Shown in pieces: positions 24,701 to 39,100 of a stretch of DNA of 64,000 bases (positions within the stretch are counted from its first letter, which is position 1; each line of letters opens with the position of its first letter). The stretch is from Manduca sexta. Its lineage: Eukaryota > Arthropoda > Insecta > Lepidoptera > Sphingidae. The position numbers and the translations under genes are program-made. Below the pieces are notes generated by a model. The model did not search any database and was not told the origin of the DNA. It saw only the letters and a program-made list of their open reading frames with translations. The stretch spans positions 4,340,001 to 4,404,000 of the forward strand of contig NC_051130.1 in NCBI RefSeq assembly GCF_014839805.1, read 5' to 3'.

Positions 24701-27162
24701 GCTTATTCACGAAATCGGTGCAAATATTTATAATATTTTCATCTATTTTGCATTCTTTATATTATAAAGCGTTTAAAAATTATATTAAATAGGTCTTTAA
24801 AGACTTATAAATATTATAATAAGTTAAATATTTTAGTAACATCAAAGAAATAGCACGTATATAGTTGCAAATTCTAGGTAAACTATCTCCGGCCTTCAGA
24901 CTATAGAAGAATGTCGAACATCGCGCGCGGAGAGAATGCTGAGCGAAGGTAAATACAAACTTTTCGACAATATCTCATACTTTATGAAAATTAACTTGTT
25001 TTAAAACTAACGTGTGTTACAGAATGAAAAACATGCGTGCAGGATCAATGGTATCGATCATGAGACCACAGATTAGACGGCCTAATTCTACCACTGACTT
25101 GGTAATGTATTGTTTTTTTTAAGATTTACCAACAGTTTTACGGGAGATGTAGTTATTCCAATGTGTCACACAAAGACTTCTAAGAATAACATAGAGTGGA
25201 TATAGAGAAGATTGTCCTACAGAAATCTTGCACTCATGCGATGGTTACTCAATCTACTGTCAAATTGCAAAATACCAATTAAATACGTCAGATTTTTTTT
25301 CATGTTATCCTGAATTTTAAGTTTTTAATAAGCATAGTATAAGCATATTTTTTTTTATTACTTTGATAATCGGAGGATGCTATGACGTCTTGTCACAAGC
25401 AAGTATGAAATTGGTAATAACTTTTAGAGCACAAATTTGGTCGTGATGTCCGGTCTATAATTAATTATACTGTTTCCCCCTTATTCATAAACGTTTTTTA
25501 TCTAAGGACGAAGTAAAGCTGTGATAACAAGCCTGTTTCTCAGTGCCCAACGGCACTGAGAAATGGACATAGGGCCGTTGTGATTGGTTATTATTGTTGT
25601 ATTTCAATATTAGCCAATCACAACGGCCCTACGTCTACGCACTGCGAAGACTGCCATGCCGTCAGCACTGAGAAACAGACTTGTTATCACAGCCTTACTC
25701 GGTCGTTACATAAAAAACGTCTATGAATAAGGGGGATAGTCTTTGGTGTCAGATCATTCACGACCTTGTTCTTGGTAACATAAGGACAAACATTTTATCT
25801 CTTCTGTTTTATTGTGGCATGAGTGATGAAAGCCGCTATATATTGTTGTGTTTATGTATTATAATATGTATGTGTGGCCGACAAAGGCCCTCGCTATTTA
25901 ATACGATGACTGTAACCTGATGTGTTAACAATATATCCATAGGATTATAGATTGGATGCATAGATTTCATAATTGGACAGCTATATTATGAAAATTCTAC
26001 GCAACACTATAGAGTTTTTTGTATATCACTGGGTTTTATTGGTATTGTGGGCAGTGTTACCTTTCCATCATCGACTTGGTTGTTAAACCATTTTGCTCTT
26101 AGAATGTCCCAAAAAGCGCAACTCGTAAGGCGATGTCGTTTAATTTTGATGTTTCTGATTGGTCGAGTGACCAATGCGTCAGTCACGTGTTAGTCTCTCA
26201 GCCAATCACAATAAAACGTTACGAAGTCATATCGTTTTTTTGCACTTTCTTACTACACGATTCCAATAATTTTAAACATTATATTTTTGTAATCGAACTA
26301 CATAATATATATTTTATTCTAAGGACGCACTCTCGGGATCAGGGTTTGACATGCCAATGACAGATCATCAGAAGACAACCGCTGCAGAAGTTATCACGGA
26401 CATAAAGGATCTCGTGGGAATTGTTGATTGGTAAGTGAATTCTAATACCACCCTTGTATTACATATAGCGCACTGCTGGCCAGCCAGGTTTACGAAACTG
26501 CCCTATTGCGGATTGACAGACTTCACATATTACCTTCGAATTTTTTAAGAACTTTTTAGATAGGTATGCAGATTTCCTCATGATGTTTTATATCCTAATT
26601 ATTGTATAATTTCAAATCCTGTAATATATTACTATAAAGGGCCTTAAAAGGTATTATCAAGTCAAGGGTTATTAATTCGTTTATAGATATTTTTCATATA
26701 ACTGTAATGTTTTTAGTAGAATTGAATGCAACACTATTTTTCCTCTAAATGTTACAATATTATAGTGTCGTCTACAACTTCTTGATATTCTCCTCATAAT
26801 ACCAGATATATCAAATCAAATTATTCATATTTTTTTATATTGTTTATTTATGTCGCATTCTTGTGTTAAAAACATAATTGAATTTCATCTCTGTTTTTAA
26901 TGCTCAGTTCATTATTAAGTTAGTTGACACTTAACAGTATTTAGTTTGATCGAGAAAACAGCATTGTTTTACCTATACATATAGGACAATAGACCACATA
27001 GAAGGCGAGATCCAGTTCCCGATGCCCAGCATCCCGACGCTGACGGAGGAGCAGCCCGGCCGCGTGGAGTTCATCAGCCCGCAGCTGGTGCCGCAGCTCG
27101 AGGAGGCCGTGATGATGTGGCAGGCGCATATCGATACGACTATTGCTAATTGTTTGAGCAAA
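18794..27162 (+). CDS. DNAH10: Dynein exons 1-11: N-terminal extension (residues 1-475)
   Basis: Exons: 18794-18877, 20112-20316, 21286-21432, 21888-22022, 22095-22150, 22589-22819, 24081-24212, 24878-24948, 25023-25101, 26324-26430, 26985-27162. Exon 1 encodes [14 protein letters not shown] and DPRVLWF. Exon 3 holds a proline run ([13 protein letters not shown]) then a basic KKGKK and [14 protein letters not shown] repeat, which looks disordered. Exon 6 ([14 protein letters not shown]) looks folded. Exon 8 has two possible acceptors; only the one ending at 24877 keeps the frame into exon 9. The exon 3 donor at 21433 is chosen by phase and is weaker than average. Exons 7-9 are the least certain. 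Confidence 0.82.
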
Positions 27163-30100
27163 GTGAGTTGTTTGATTAATTAATTAATTTAAGAAACGAC
27201 CCCAATCACAATCTTCAATCTGATTTCGAGAAAGAACCAATCAAAAAATCTCATTTGTATGTTAAAAAAAATGTTGTTACTTTTGATCTATTTTTGAGAT
27301 AAATCGAAAACGTGTTAATTTTAGGGTTGAAAGATGTAGATAGTTTTATTAAGTGCCAATATACTGCTTGAGACTTCAAGTTATAGGTATAATAAATCCA
27401 GTGACAATCATCAGATTTATTCTTAGTTTCCGGTAACCATATTACACCTTTTTGTTAATATTACAATCTAAATGGATTTAGCAAAAAAGAGAAACATTCT
27501 TATTTAGATGATAAAAAGGTCTATAATCAAACGACTGAACTTTGTCCCAGACCCGCGAAGGCGAGGGTCCAGTCGCGGAGTACAAGTACTGGCGCGAACG
27601 AGACGCCGAAATATCTCTGCTGGTGGAACAATTGAAACAGCCGATGGTCGTGAAGATATTATCCATGCTCCAGAAGGCCCGCTCTTCGCATATTGAGGTG
27701 CATCCTACTAATATTATAAATGAGAAAGTTTGTGAGGATTGATGTATGTATGTTTGTTCCTCTTTCACGAAAAGACTACTGAACGGATTTGAATGAAACT
27801 TTACAGTAATATTGGTTATACATCAGAATAACACATAGGCTACAATTTATAATGATTTTGTGTAATTTGGTCATAATATCATATATATCAATCACGTATG
27901 AATCAATCACGATACATATCAAGTAGATTGGAAAATAAATATCCCAGAAAACCCCTTCACGCGGGCAAATGCCCGAGGAAAAGCTAGTAAAACACAAATA
28001 AAAAAAAAACACAATGCCTTAACTAGGTAAATAATAATTATATAAAAAAATGTATTTCAGACTTTCAACAACTACAAAGAGAGACTGATGGAACAATTCA
28101 ATCTGGCGGGAGATAATTTAAAGTTCCTGTCAACTTTGATGCGCTTTTTTACGGTAATTTTTTATCTAGCATTTACAAGTAATTGCTTGAGTGAAAATGA
28201 ATAATTTTAAAATTACATCATTTTCAATGCTTAGTAAGGATTATGACAAATTATTAGAAGAACCTTATAATTTGTTGTTAAAATTAAGTGAAAGGTATAA
28301 CAAAATTATTATTCATCATTTCAAATTACTTCTATAAAAAATATTTTTATGAACTCCTACATACATCTTATAACAAAAAACATTTACTGACCAATAAAAT
28401 CCATAATTAAACTTCCCTAAATACTTAATATCAGGGCACTTTCGAAGTAGATTTTCACATTAAATCTTCTATATCACATAAATTAACGGCGGGGGCTAAT
28501 AAAACGGGCGAGATAGTTCGGTCACGTTCATAGCAAGCCAGGGTACGGCGAATGAGGCAAGACGTTGAATTATTGGGAATGCAGTAATATACAGGGTGGG
28601 TTTAACGTTAAATGCTGGTCTTAATGAGATCTCTTGTGTCAGACAGCTGGTGTTTAATGGTAGAAATGTATGAGTTATTGAGGATATTAATGTCATTAAC
28701 ATACAGACAAAGCGATTAAGTTCAATTGAATTTATGGTATAGGTTTATGAATGGTATGCCTTGAGATGATTTGATGTTGTCATTCTTTCTATACTAACTT
28801 TGTATTGTTTTAGAACTTGAACGAAATTTTTAAACTTAAGTTTAGAACTGATCACGTGACTTACTTGTATGGACTTTACGTTTACGATGGAATCTGAATA
28901 TGTGTTCTAGGTGATAGAAGACGATTCTCCACTGCAACAAGTGATCGAAATGTTACCAGAACTGGTGGAAAGTATTTACATGATGTGGGTGCTGTCTAAA
29001 GGATACCGGACCGATGAGACCATGGTCCCTCTGCTGTGTAGGATCTCGTGGGCGTTGTGCGACAAGCTTGAGAGATTTCTGGACGTGCATAAACTATTTG
29101 AGTGAGTATTGTACGATTCTGTCGATGAACGTAAAGAACGGCTGAATTATTAATTCTGATTATTCAGATTTTCTTACCTTCATTTCATTCTCCTACCTTG
29201 ATTATCTCTGCACCACCTTAAGGTTGACTGGTAGAGAATGGCTATGACATTAAGTCTGCCTGTATACTTTTGTATATGAAGTGCTAAATAAATAAACGAT
29301 TGTAAAGTTATCGTGAACAATTCCCAAGAATGTAGTTCGCGGCTGTAAGATTTATAGAATTTAGAATATACACACAGATGAGAGCAACCCCTTATAATTT
29401 TACTTCAACATAAATGAGAATAATAATTTATAAGATCTTAATACAAAATTTGCAGCAAACCGAACGAAGAAGTGCTGTCGCTGTCCAGAGCGGGGCAGAA
29501 GATAATGGAGCTGTGGCACGCGCTGTACAAGGAGACGCGGCGCAACATCGAGCTCAGCGGCAAGGGCGCGCGCTGGGAGTTCCACCAGCCGCTGCTGTTC
29601 ACGCGCACCGACTACATCGGCACCGTGGCGCGGGACCTGGGCGACGTCATACAGGTGGGCTGGAGTTGGAAGTCTCATTCCTCTATGCATTTTATTGTTT
29701 TTTTTTTCTGGCAAAATGCTCTGCACCTAATGGTGAGCACATCCAGATAAAGTATCGAACGGCAAAAAATGACTATTTCACGCTACTCCACACAATCAAA
29801 CCGGCCTATGAAGATCCTCATGCTATTCGACACAAGTATGCCTATGAAGATCCTTCTTCACGCTACGGCAGAAAGACCCAGGATTAAAGGAAGTTATAAT
29901 CGTTATGTCCCACATCGACTTGATAAGGCAAGTCAATTAGAATCCTGACGAATGAATTCACCAGCTGTATATTATTTACTATGAAACTCCATCACGAACG
30001 CGTTGCAGTGCGCCGATCCGAGTCTCCTCGCTTACAGAATATCGAGATTCGATGCTCCCGTAGTTACCCCCCTCCCTCCTCTTCTTTGAAGTAATTAGCT

Positions 30101-33100
30101 ATTCCATAGAAATAAGTTGCTGCTAATATTTCAATCTTTTTGTATGCAATAGACTATTTCTTGATTCTACCTTCATATAACCGTTATAATATACAGATTT
30201 TTTCACATTCTAATCCATAAATTTTTCTTCATAATTAAAATCCCATGTGAGCAATCATCTACTCATCCATTGAATACATAACGTACCCGCAGGTTCTGAT
30301 TGATTTCGAACGAATATTCGGCCTTGAATTGAAGTCCATCATTAGCGACCCGACACAGATAGACGACGTTCGCAAAAGAGTGAAGAACCTCGTGTACCCG
30401 ATCAGGACGATCGACTTTAGCGTGTTCGTGTTTGACAATAAAGAAAACTGGGACGTCATTATGGGCGATTTTTGGAGTGAAGTCCGATATTTGGAAGAGG
30501 AGGCGAAGAATTATATCAATCAGAGTTTTGGGAATCTGAGGTTAGTTGATTGGATATTGATGTCATGCTTGACGTCGTTAGGTTACTTGTAAGGAAAAAT
30601 AGATTTAATAGCAAAGTAGAATAAGTGACGTTTTAAAACAAACCTGTGTATTATTAATAATTATAAAAATGGGACAACAGCAAAACTATGACGAATTCTT
30701 GCCTCGTCCCACAGGTCTTCGGAAGAAGCACTGACGGTACTATTAAAATTTCTGGAGTTCGACACGCGCGAAGCTATCCGCCGACAGTTGGTCACCAAGT
30801 TCGATCTGGTGATGAGACAGTTCATCAAAGAGATCACAGCACTTGAGGATAAATTCACCGTGAGTCTGTTTTAAATTCATTACACGAACTGATTAAAATG
30901 CATTTTTTTTCTGTTTCTAATTTGGAAAATGTTAAATTCATAATATTATATTACTGTCATAATTTAACTATGTAGTAATTACGTAAACTTTTATAATATT
31001 TTATCGAAGATTTCATGGAAAGTTTACACAGTCGAAATACTAAGTAGTGTTCTTAGATGTATTTGTAAATACATTAATCTAACATTACCAAAGGGATCTC
31101 ACGCCTCCCAAGCCCCTACTTAAATTCGCAAAACCATTAATTGGTAATTTGTCGATAAAACTAAAATGGAAATGGCAAGTCTTGCAAGTACTTGCAAGTT
31201 GGCAATGACAAGTTGTGCTGATGGAAGGATATATTTTATATGCACCTGGATAGCGCCCAACGTACACAAGAGTGCCAGTACACACGCCATACTGGCCCAC
31301 GTAAATGTCACGTTTCGTGATCAGACTTTGTATATATTCTTCATATCACTTGTCAAATGAAAAATAAACACTTAACCAGTAAATAAATCACAAGTCAGAA
31401 AAAGTAAACAGGCCACATTTACAGGTGGATTGGTTTCTACCAATCTCTGCTCACGCCTATGACATTAGTTTCTCCTATATCTATACTATTATATAAAGCT
31501 GAAGAGTTTGTTTGTTTGTTTGTTTGTTTGTTTGTTTGAACGCGCTAATCTCAGGAACTACTGGTCCAAACTGAAAAATTCTTTTTGCGTTGGATAGCCC
31601 TATGTTCGTGGAGTGCTATAGGCTATATATCATCACGCTATACCCAATAGGAGCAGAGCAGTAGTGCCTAATCTCAGGAACTATCGGTCCGAACTGAAAA
31701 ATTCTTTTTGCGTTGGATAGCCCTTTGTTCGTGGAGTGCTATAGGCTATATATTATCACGCTATACCCAATAGGAGCGGAGCAGTAATGGCTAATCTCAG
31801 GAACTACCGGTTCAAACTGAAAAATTCTTTTTGCGTTGGATAGCCTTTTGTTCGTGGAGTGCTATAGGCTATATATCATCACGCTATACCCAATAGGAGC
31901 GGAGCAGTAATGGCTAATCTCAGGAATTACCGGTTCGAACTAAAAAAATCATTTTGTATTGGATAGCCCTTTGTTCGTGAAGTACTATAGGTTATATATC
32001 ATCACACTATGACCAATAGGAGCAGAGCAGTAACGGCTAATCTCAGAAACTAGGAGTTTGAACTGAATAATTCTTTTTGTGTTGGATAGCCCTTTGTTAA
32101 TGGAATGCTATAGGCTATATATATCATCACGCTATGCCCAATAGGAGCGGAGCAGTAATCGCTAATCTCAGGAACTACCGGTTCGAACTGAAAAAATATT
32201 TTTGTGTTGGATAGCCCTTTGTTCCTGGAGTGCTATAGGTTATATATCGTCACGCTATGACCAATAGGAGCGGAGCAGTAATGAAACATGATGCAAAAAC
32301 GGGGACAATTTATTAGTTTTGAGAGCTTCTGTTGCGTGCGCTGCGTAAACGGTTAAAGTTATGCAACAATAATGTATGACGGGATTGTTCCTCTTAAAAA
32401 AGTTCTACAAAAATATATCATAAAACAAAGTCCCCCGCTGCATCGGTCTGCCCGAACGTGTTAAACTTAAAAACTACCCAACGTATTAGGATAAAATTTG
32501 GTATGGAGACAGTTTGAGACCCTGGGAAGAACATAGGCTCCCGGGAAAATATATAGCGTGACTTTTATAACGGAAAACTTTAGCCCGAAAAACTTTATAA
32601 CGCGGGCGGAGCCGCGGGCAAAAGCTAGTCTCATATAAAATGAAATGTAAATGAGTATCGCGTTAATGTGGTTGCAATTCGTATGCAGTGATTTTCTGGG
32701 TTCCAAACCCAGGTCGGGCCAATAATGACTGACTGGGTTTTCCATCTTAAAAATAACTCAGTCGCAGCTCGGTGTCAGGAAGTTGGCAGTGTGATACTCC
32801 CGTGCCCGGGATAGTAGTTAAAGCCGTTGGTCCTGTGCCTGATCTCTCTCTGGTCATGTCGGCTTGCCGTCTCACCGAACTATGAGAGTGCAAGATACAG
32901 AAAGTGCACCTGCGTATTGCACACACACTTGTGCAATATAATTTCTCCTACCTACCTGATCTCCGTTGAGATTGGCCGCAGTGGTCAAAATTTCGGCTAG
33001 GAGAATTCGTTCATAATATCTCCTGCGTACCTGATCTCCGTTGAGATTTGCCACCGTGGCTGAAATTCGGCTAGGAGGAAATCATGAAGTGTAAATAAAT

Positions 33101-36100
33101 AAATTGTCTGGCAGCGTTTCCGCAAAAACCCGCCTTTATTACGGAACCACCCGCCCGCCGCCGGAGCCATTTACTGGGCGAGGGCGCTCTTCAATAAGAT
33201 GAAGCAGCCAGTCATGAAGTTCCAAAAGGTTTGTCTCTACACTATATTGTAAAATAAAGAGATATTACTGAACTGCGCAATAAAAATTTAAAGTTATAAA
33301 ACGTTTTTAAGTAATATTCATGAATGCAAATTTATAAGAATTAATTTGCGTTTTGAAATGGATTTGAAAATCGTTTGGAGTTTGAATTGCATTACATAAA
33401 TCATTTTTCCAAACGTTTATCAATAAATATTGAGAAATTGTAATACCATCTGTCTATTTCTGAATAAAATTTCAGTATGCTATTGTTTAATGTGTTTTAT
33501 GTCATGGATTCTCATTCTAAAATATTCTCACTATCTTCATATTAGCCCATTTTGGTTCAATGTGGCTTCATAAATATATAATAGATACTTAACTAGGATT
33601 TCCTAAGACCTAAGTACCTTTGTATTATTTTAATCTAGGTTCCAGAACTCGACGACTGTGAGCAGAAGAAAGAAGCATTTATTCAATACAAAGCTTTGTC
33701 TAAAGTGATAAAAGAGTACGAAGACAATAAATACAAGGAGTGGGTGAAGGGCGCTTCGGAGTTCTGCGACAATATGATGAAGAAAAATGTGTTGCGAGTG
33801 GTGTTCAAGAAAGAGGATGGTAAGAGATGGATAGTTTTATTAAGAAAGGCTTTTGCCAGCGAGTCCGCCCGCGATGAAATGTTTTTCAGAATATTTTCCC
33901 ACGATAAAAGGTAGCCTATAGCACTGTGAAGTAATGTAGCTTCTCATTAGTGTTTTTTTTTTTAAATCGCTTTAGAAGTTCCTGAGAATACCACGTTCGA
34001 AGAATCCTACAAGCTCTTCAGCTTTATAATATTAGTATAGATTTTCATTGTCATGATTTTACCGTCTTTTATATAATTATGTGTTTTTTTACAAGCTAAT
34101 TCCATTGACGAAGAGGGTAAGTATTATTTTATATAAACACACACTTATACAAATACACATCAAGCTTTATCCCCGAAGGGGTAGGTAGAAGTGCAATCAG
34201 TGCAATCACCTTTCGCCTTGTATATTCGTTTCCATGATGTATGAGTGGGGAGCATATCGCCATATCGGGCACAACCTCCAAACTTCGGGCTAATAGTGTT
34301 ACTATGAAATATCTATATTTACATTAAACACCACTTGGCTGTGGATTTTACGGTCGAATATTAAATATATGAAAAATAAGTTATGTACATCATAAAATAT
34401 GCCAAACTTAAGCTCGAAATAAGTCTTCATCCACCAAATTACACTTCAGTAGTGACACCGCGTCTATGTTCTGTACGTAATGAAAACACCAACAAGTATT
34501 TAACACACAGGTCACTTAGAATTTCAAAGTTGGATGCTGCTTGCCGACAGCTCAGTTAAACTGTCTCCTTCAAACGCGCAATTTACGTCCCTTCTGACTA
34601 ACGTTGCATATTAATAGATTTCTTGTACATGTCTGGTACTGGAATCTTCGTGGACTGGTGGATGGAATTTAAAATGGAAATTACTGAGATATGATGCTAG
34701 GCGTTTTTGCTGGTGCATACATAAAATAAATGTATACTAATTTTTACTAGTTGATCAACCCGTGTTAAACGGTCGGTTCACCCAGTTAAAAGTTCTTGGG
34801 TGACACATATAAAAAAAGTCGAATTGAAAATCTCCTTCTTTTTTTTAAGTCGGAAAAAAATTGCGCATATTACTTACTATAACTTCAGGACAGCGTACTT
34901 TCGTATTAAAAACCACAATTGAAATCGAATCTACAGTTCTAAACAATGTCGCCACTAACCAACTCCTAAATTAATACTCAATAATATAGTAATATAGATG
35001 TACAAAATTCAATCTTATATTGGTCTACAAGGCTAGATGAGACTTAAATGCCTGTATTTCGAAATTATGAAGCTGATTAACCCTTAAATACAGAACCGCC
35101 GCCGTCAACCGGGCGTGGCATGCAGCTAACGGCGGCTGGACGAGCACATGTCGCCAAGAAGAAGGCCTCCTGCACCTCCCTGAAACCAGTCGACATCGTC
35201 AACAAGGAGATCGCGGACAAACGACGAAGGGACAAAGCTTGTGAGTTCTGTTATTGTACTTCAAGTTATTTTATGAATATTATGACTACAGTTTGAAGAG
35301 CCTTGTGTATTGTCACGAGACTTTCCCGCCCTCACACCCACCACTACAACTCCTGTAAGCCAGGATCAGCAGTGGCAGGCATTATGACACCGAGCAGTGA
35401 AGCTCGGCGAGTCTCAGGGAACACTAATATGTCATTATCCCGCAACGAAATTAATCAAATAGAAAGATAGAGAGGAGTTGGAAATATTAATTGTCCACTT
35501 CCCTCCAGAGCAATGCTTTGTGTGTGCAGATTTCATAGACATAGACTTGTTAGTTAGATGTAGTTCGTTTTAGACTCTTTTGTATTGTATTGAACTGTTA
35601 CATGCAGTGCAGGATTTATATTTTTTATGAGTGTAGGCCACTTTATTTCAGCCGCTCCGTGATAGGTTTGTATGTAGATTTCTAAAATACTTAATAATTT
35701 TCCATTAGTTTGTATTATGGAAGGCACTAAAGTGAAATAAACGAATGATTAATTAAATCGAGTGAGCGTCCACTGAAATCTGTCATCCCTAAGAGGCTGC
35801 CGCCCCTATGCCGCGGCCTTATACGGCCTATTTATACATCTAGGACTGGTTACATGCTTTACATGGCTACTTTGCCGATATTGTTTGTAGGGTGACCTGT
35901 GTGTATGCTATCAGAAAGCGGCAAATGGGATGTGTGTTCACTGGTCTAAGGTGTTTATTGGAGTGTCTATAGTATACAACGCTTTTATATTTATACTATC
36001 GCACATTACGACTGCTATGGACTTTAGATAAATTAAATCTACGTGCCTATATCAGCTATGAACCTACGCTACAATACTTATGTTATATACACACTATGCA

Positions 36101-39100
36101 CTACAGTATACTGACCTATAGCTCAAGGTAGTTAGGTCTCCAAAAATTTGTAAGTACATGAAGTTCTTACTTTGTTCATTTTTACACGAGCGTACAAATC
36201 CATCCTATCTATAAACAAAATTGTTTAAAACATCGATCGGCTTGTATGGCTCGAGTTTCGTCCCTAATTAAAAAGGGAAATCTGCTTTCGGAACTGATGC
36301 ATGTGATAAAAGTGTACCTGTGTGTATGGTAATTGCTATCGCCAGTCTTTTGCGCGGAGCTCTAGACACCTCATCCAATTTCCACTCATTTTCCACTTTA
36401 ATCTTTAAAACAATATCTAGGACGCCGTTCTACATTCAAGTTTGATATAAAGTTTGACGATTTCTCTAAGTTGACGGTGTTTTAATTTCGGTTGACATGG
36501 TATCATTTTTGAAGTTTAGTGAATTCTCTATTTAAAATACAGAGCCAAGTTTATTTTACAGAAATTACAACTCGAAAAAGTAACCAAATAACATTTCTAA
36601 TATTTTTTTCGTTGTAAATACAGCCTCCGTGATAAATATCAAAGCATCATTTATTTTCGAGGTCCAACTATTTGCAGGAAATATAAGTGTCTGAGTTTGA
36701 TTGATGGAAGCGTTATTCGCATTAGCGCGGCCATTTACAGACGATAATACGGTTTATAACCGTTGTATTCTTATTGACTTGAATATTATAATGTATATGA
36801 TTGATTCTCTATCCGTGATACATTCTATATTTAGGAAAAGAAAGTATTAAAAAGTACACAAACTTATCATACGTACCCTTTTCTCAGAAATTCCTGTTGT
36901 AATTCGGTAAACTTATATTTGTTCTTTACTTTTATGACATATTTGCGTCATAAGCTTAAGTTTAAAACCAGACTCTCCACAATCTGCTACCAGCGGATCC
37001 TCCCGTACTTTGGTCACGTAGTAAGAAGGCAGTCAGACAACCTGGATAAGCTGGTTGTGACATGTAGAATAGACGGCAAAAGACCTAGAGGCCGAGCACC
37101 TACCCGATGATCTGTCACCATCACAGTGGTCATGAGAATCCAAGTCCAAGATACCCTGCGGCAGGCACAAGACCGGATGGAGTGCTAGCAGCTAGTCAGC
37201 GCCACTACCAAAGCTTACCAAAGTGGGCACGACCTTCAGTCATGAAGAAACCGATATAGCAGAAGAATTACACGCATAGAAGTATTAAAATCCGATAAGA
37301 AATCAACCATTCTTTAAATAAGTCTATTTTTTGGTGGGAAGAGTCATGAATGTCATGAATTGGGAAAAGAGGCGCAATACGCGCATATGACGTCATCAAA
37401 GAAAAAGATAAAGCGATAGGCCTACTACGCGGCCCCTTCTGCATACTGTAATATTTGAAATATGAATTTCTGCCTCGTTTCTTAACCAATTGTAATGCAG
37501 TTTACATAAAAGAATCTTTTTTTTACTACTTGATTTTACGTATAGAATAATCAAGCATAGGCAAATATTATCCTATTGACACGCAGGTTTGTTTATATTT
37601 AGCTATTCCCGTGCCAATACGGAGTTAGACTACTAACATGATAGGGTTCATTCATCAATATATTTTTCGCAAATATAATTGCTTTTTATATATGACGTCA
37701 GTTATTACCCTTGTGTAAATAAATACACCACTTTCTTTAATTTACTTGGTTTTTATCTCCTAGTTCAGTTGACTTCAACACTGTTAACTTTATTTATGTG
37801 TTTTATTTATAGTGATGTTGATGCGAATTCCTGGACAACACTATGTAAACGTCAGATCTCCTAGTTCCGTGTCTTTACTGGCGAAAGAAGGATTGGTAAG
37901 AAAACTGTTTTATTTAAAATGAGATATAAGGAATATCTGAAGTTAATTGCATTCGTATTACAATTCCACAGCAAATACTTTTTTTTTATATTTTAAAATT
38001 TGTATTAAGTATATATTTGTCGAAATGGAACCAGTTTTCGGATTTCTATCGCAGTTTTTTTAGTTTTTATTACACACCCGACGTTTCGAAGAATATCTAC
38101 GCTCCATGGAGGTTCTAGTTCCCCCCTCCCGTGACCATGAAGACGGCGAAGTCTTTATAAAGTCACCTCGAGAGTAAAATAAAAACTAAAAAACCCGCTA
38201 TAAATTCCAAAACTAGTTTATTTGAATGTCTAGCATTCGCAAAAATAAGAAATCAATATATTCGTACTTTTCAACTGGAACAAATTCAAACACATAATCA
38301 GATAACCCAACTTCTCCCCCAGACGGATGTGACGTGGCGCGACCTGACGGTACACAAACTGATGCAAGAGTACGGGCTCGAGTTCCAGCCGAACTTCGAC
38401 AAGGACATATTCCTGGTGATACACGAGGCGGAACTCATGGAGCAACTTGGTACGTGTGTTATGTGATTATGTGTTTTATTTGTGTTTGGTTAAAGTCGTT
38501 TTTCGGGTTGTTCAGATATTTGGATATTGTTATTGCGATTGCTAAGTGAGACGGATAGTCATATTGACTCTGATACTGAAAATAATATTGGGATTGCATA
38601 TGATATTGGAATGACTTTGACAATACGTCTGTACTAGTTTCGGCGACATCAATGACGATTGTTGTCGTGCGTTGCTTACGTTTAAGATGGAGAATGAGCA
38701 GTAGATTAGCTGGTCCAGCAGTCACCCTAGCCATACGAATTGCATATAAAAGAATTTTCATTTCTTAATTTACCACTACGACTTTCCAGTCGTCGTCATC
38801 TTAGAAAAGAACGTGCTATTCATATATCGAATCAGATAAAAAAGAAAATACCAAAGAGAACGACCACAGTAATTTAAAAATCAGTAGCAGAAATTTTTCC
38901 ATTTACTTGGATATAATAAAAATTGTATCAGTGTCGATTCGAAAAGACGAGATCCCGTTGGATCTTGAGTCGAGACGTCCGGGCGCCGACTGTTTTAGGT
39001 AAATTCAGATTGCATGATACGACCGCGGACAATGTAACTGGCCACTATCAACGATGCAACTATAGAAGTTGTAAATATTTATTTATTTATTAAGTTTTCC

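Larger units (their letters stand above)
35241..37812 (+). other. Dynein intron 20, 2.6 kb
   Basis: It contains the hAT-like element at 35605-35848 and a decayed LINE end at 36956-37265. Between 35860 and 36900 I see AT-rich sequence with nothing recognisable. Confidence 0.7.

Noticed and set aside
24890..24948. Exon 8 starting after the CAG at 24897-24899
   Set aside because: That acceptor puts the frame out of phase and leads to a stop in exon 9; the acceptor ending at 24877 restores the frame.
26159..26176. Short inverted repeat ATTGGTC/GACCAAT before exon 10
   Set aside because: Only seven-base arms and no consistent outer ends; not enough to call an element.
31544..32283. CRISPR-like array
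   Set aside because: The units are contiguous 123-bp repeats without spacers, inside a Helitron of a eukaryotic intron.
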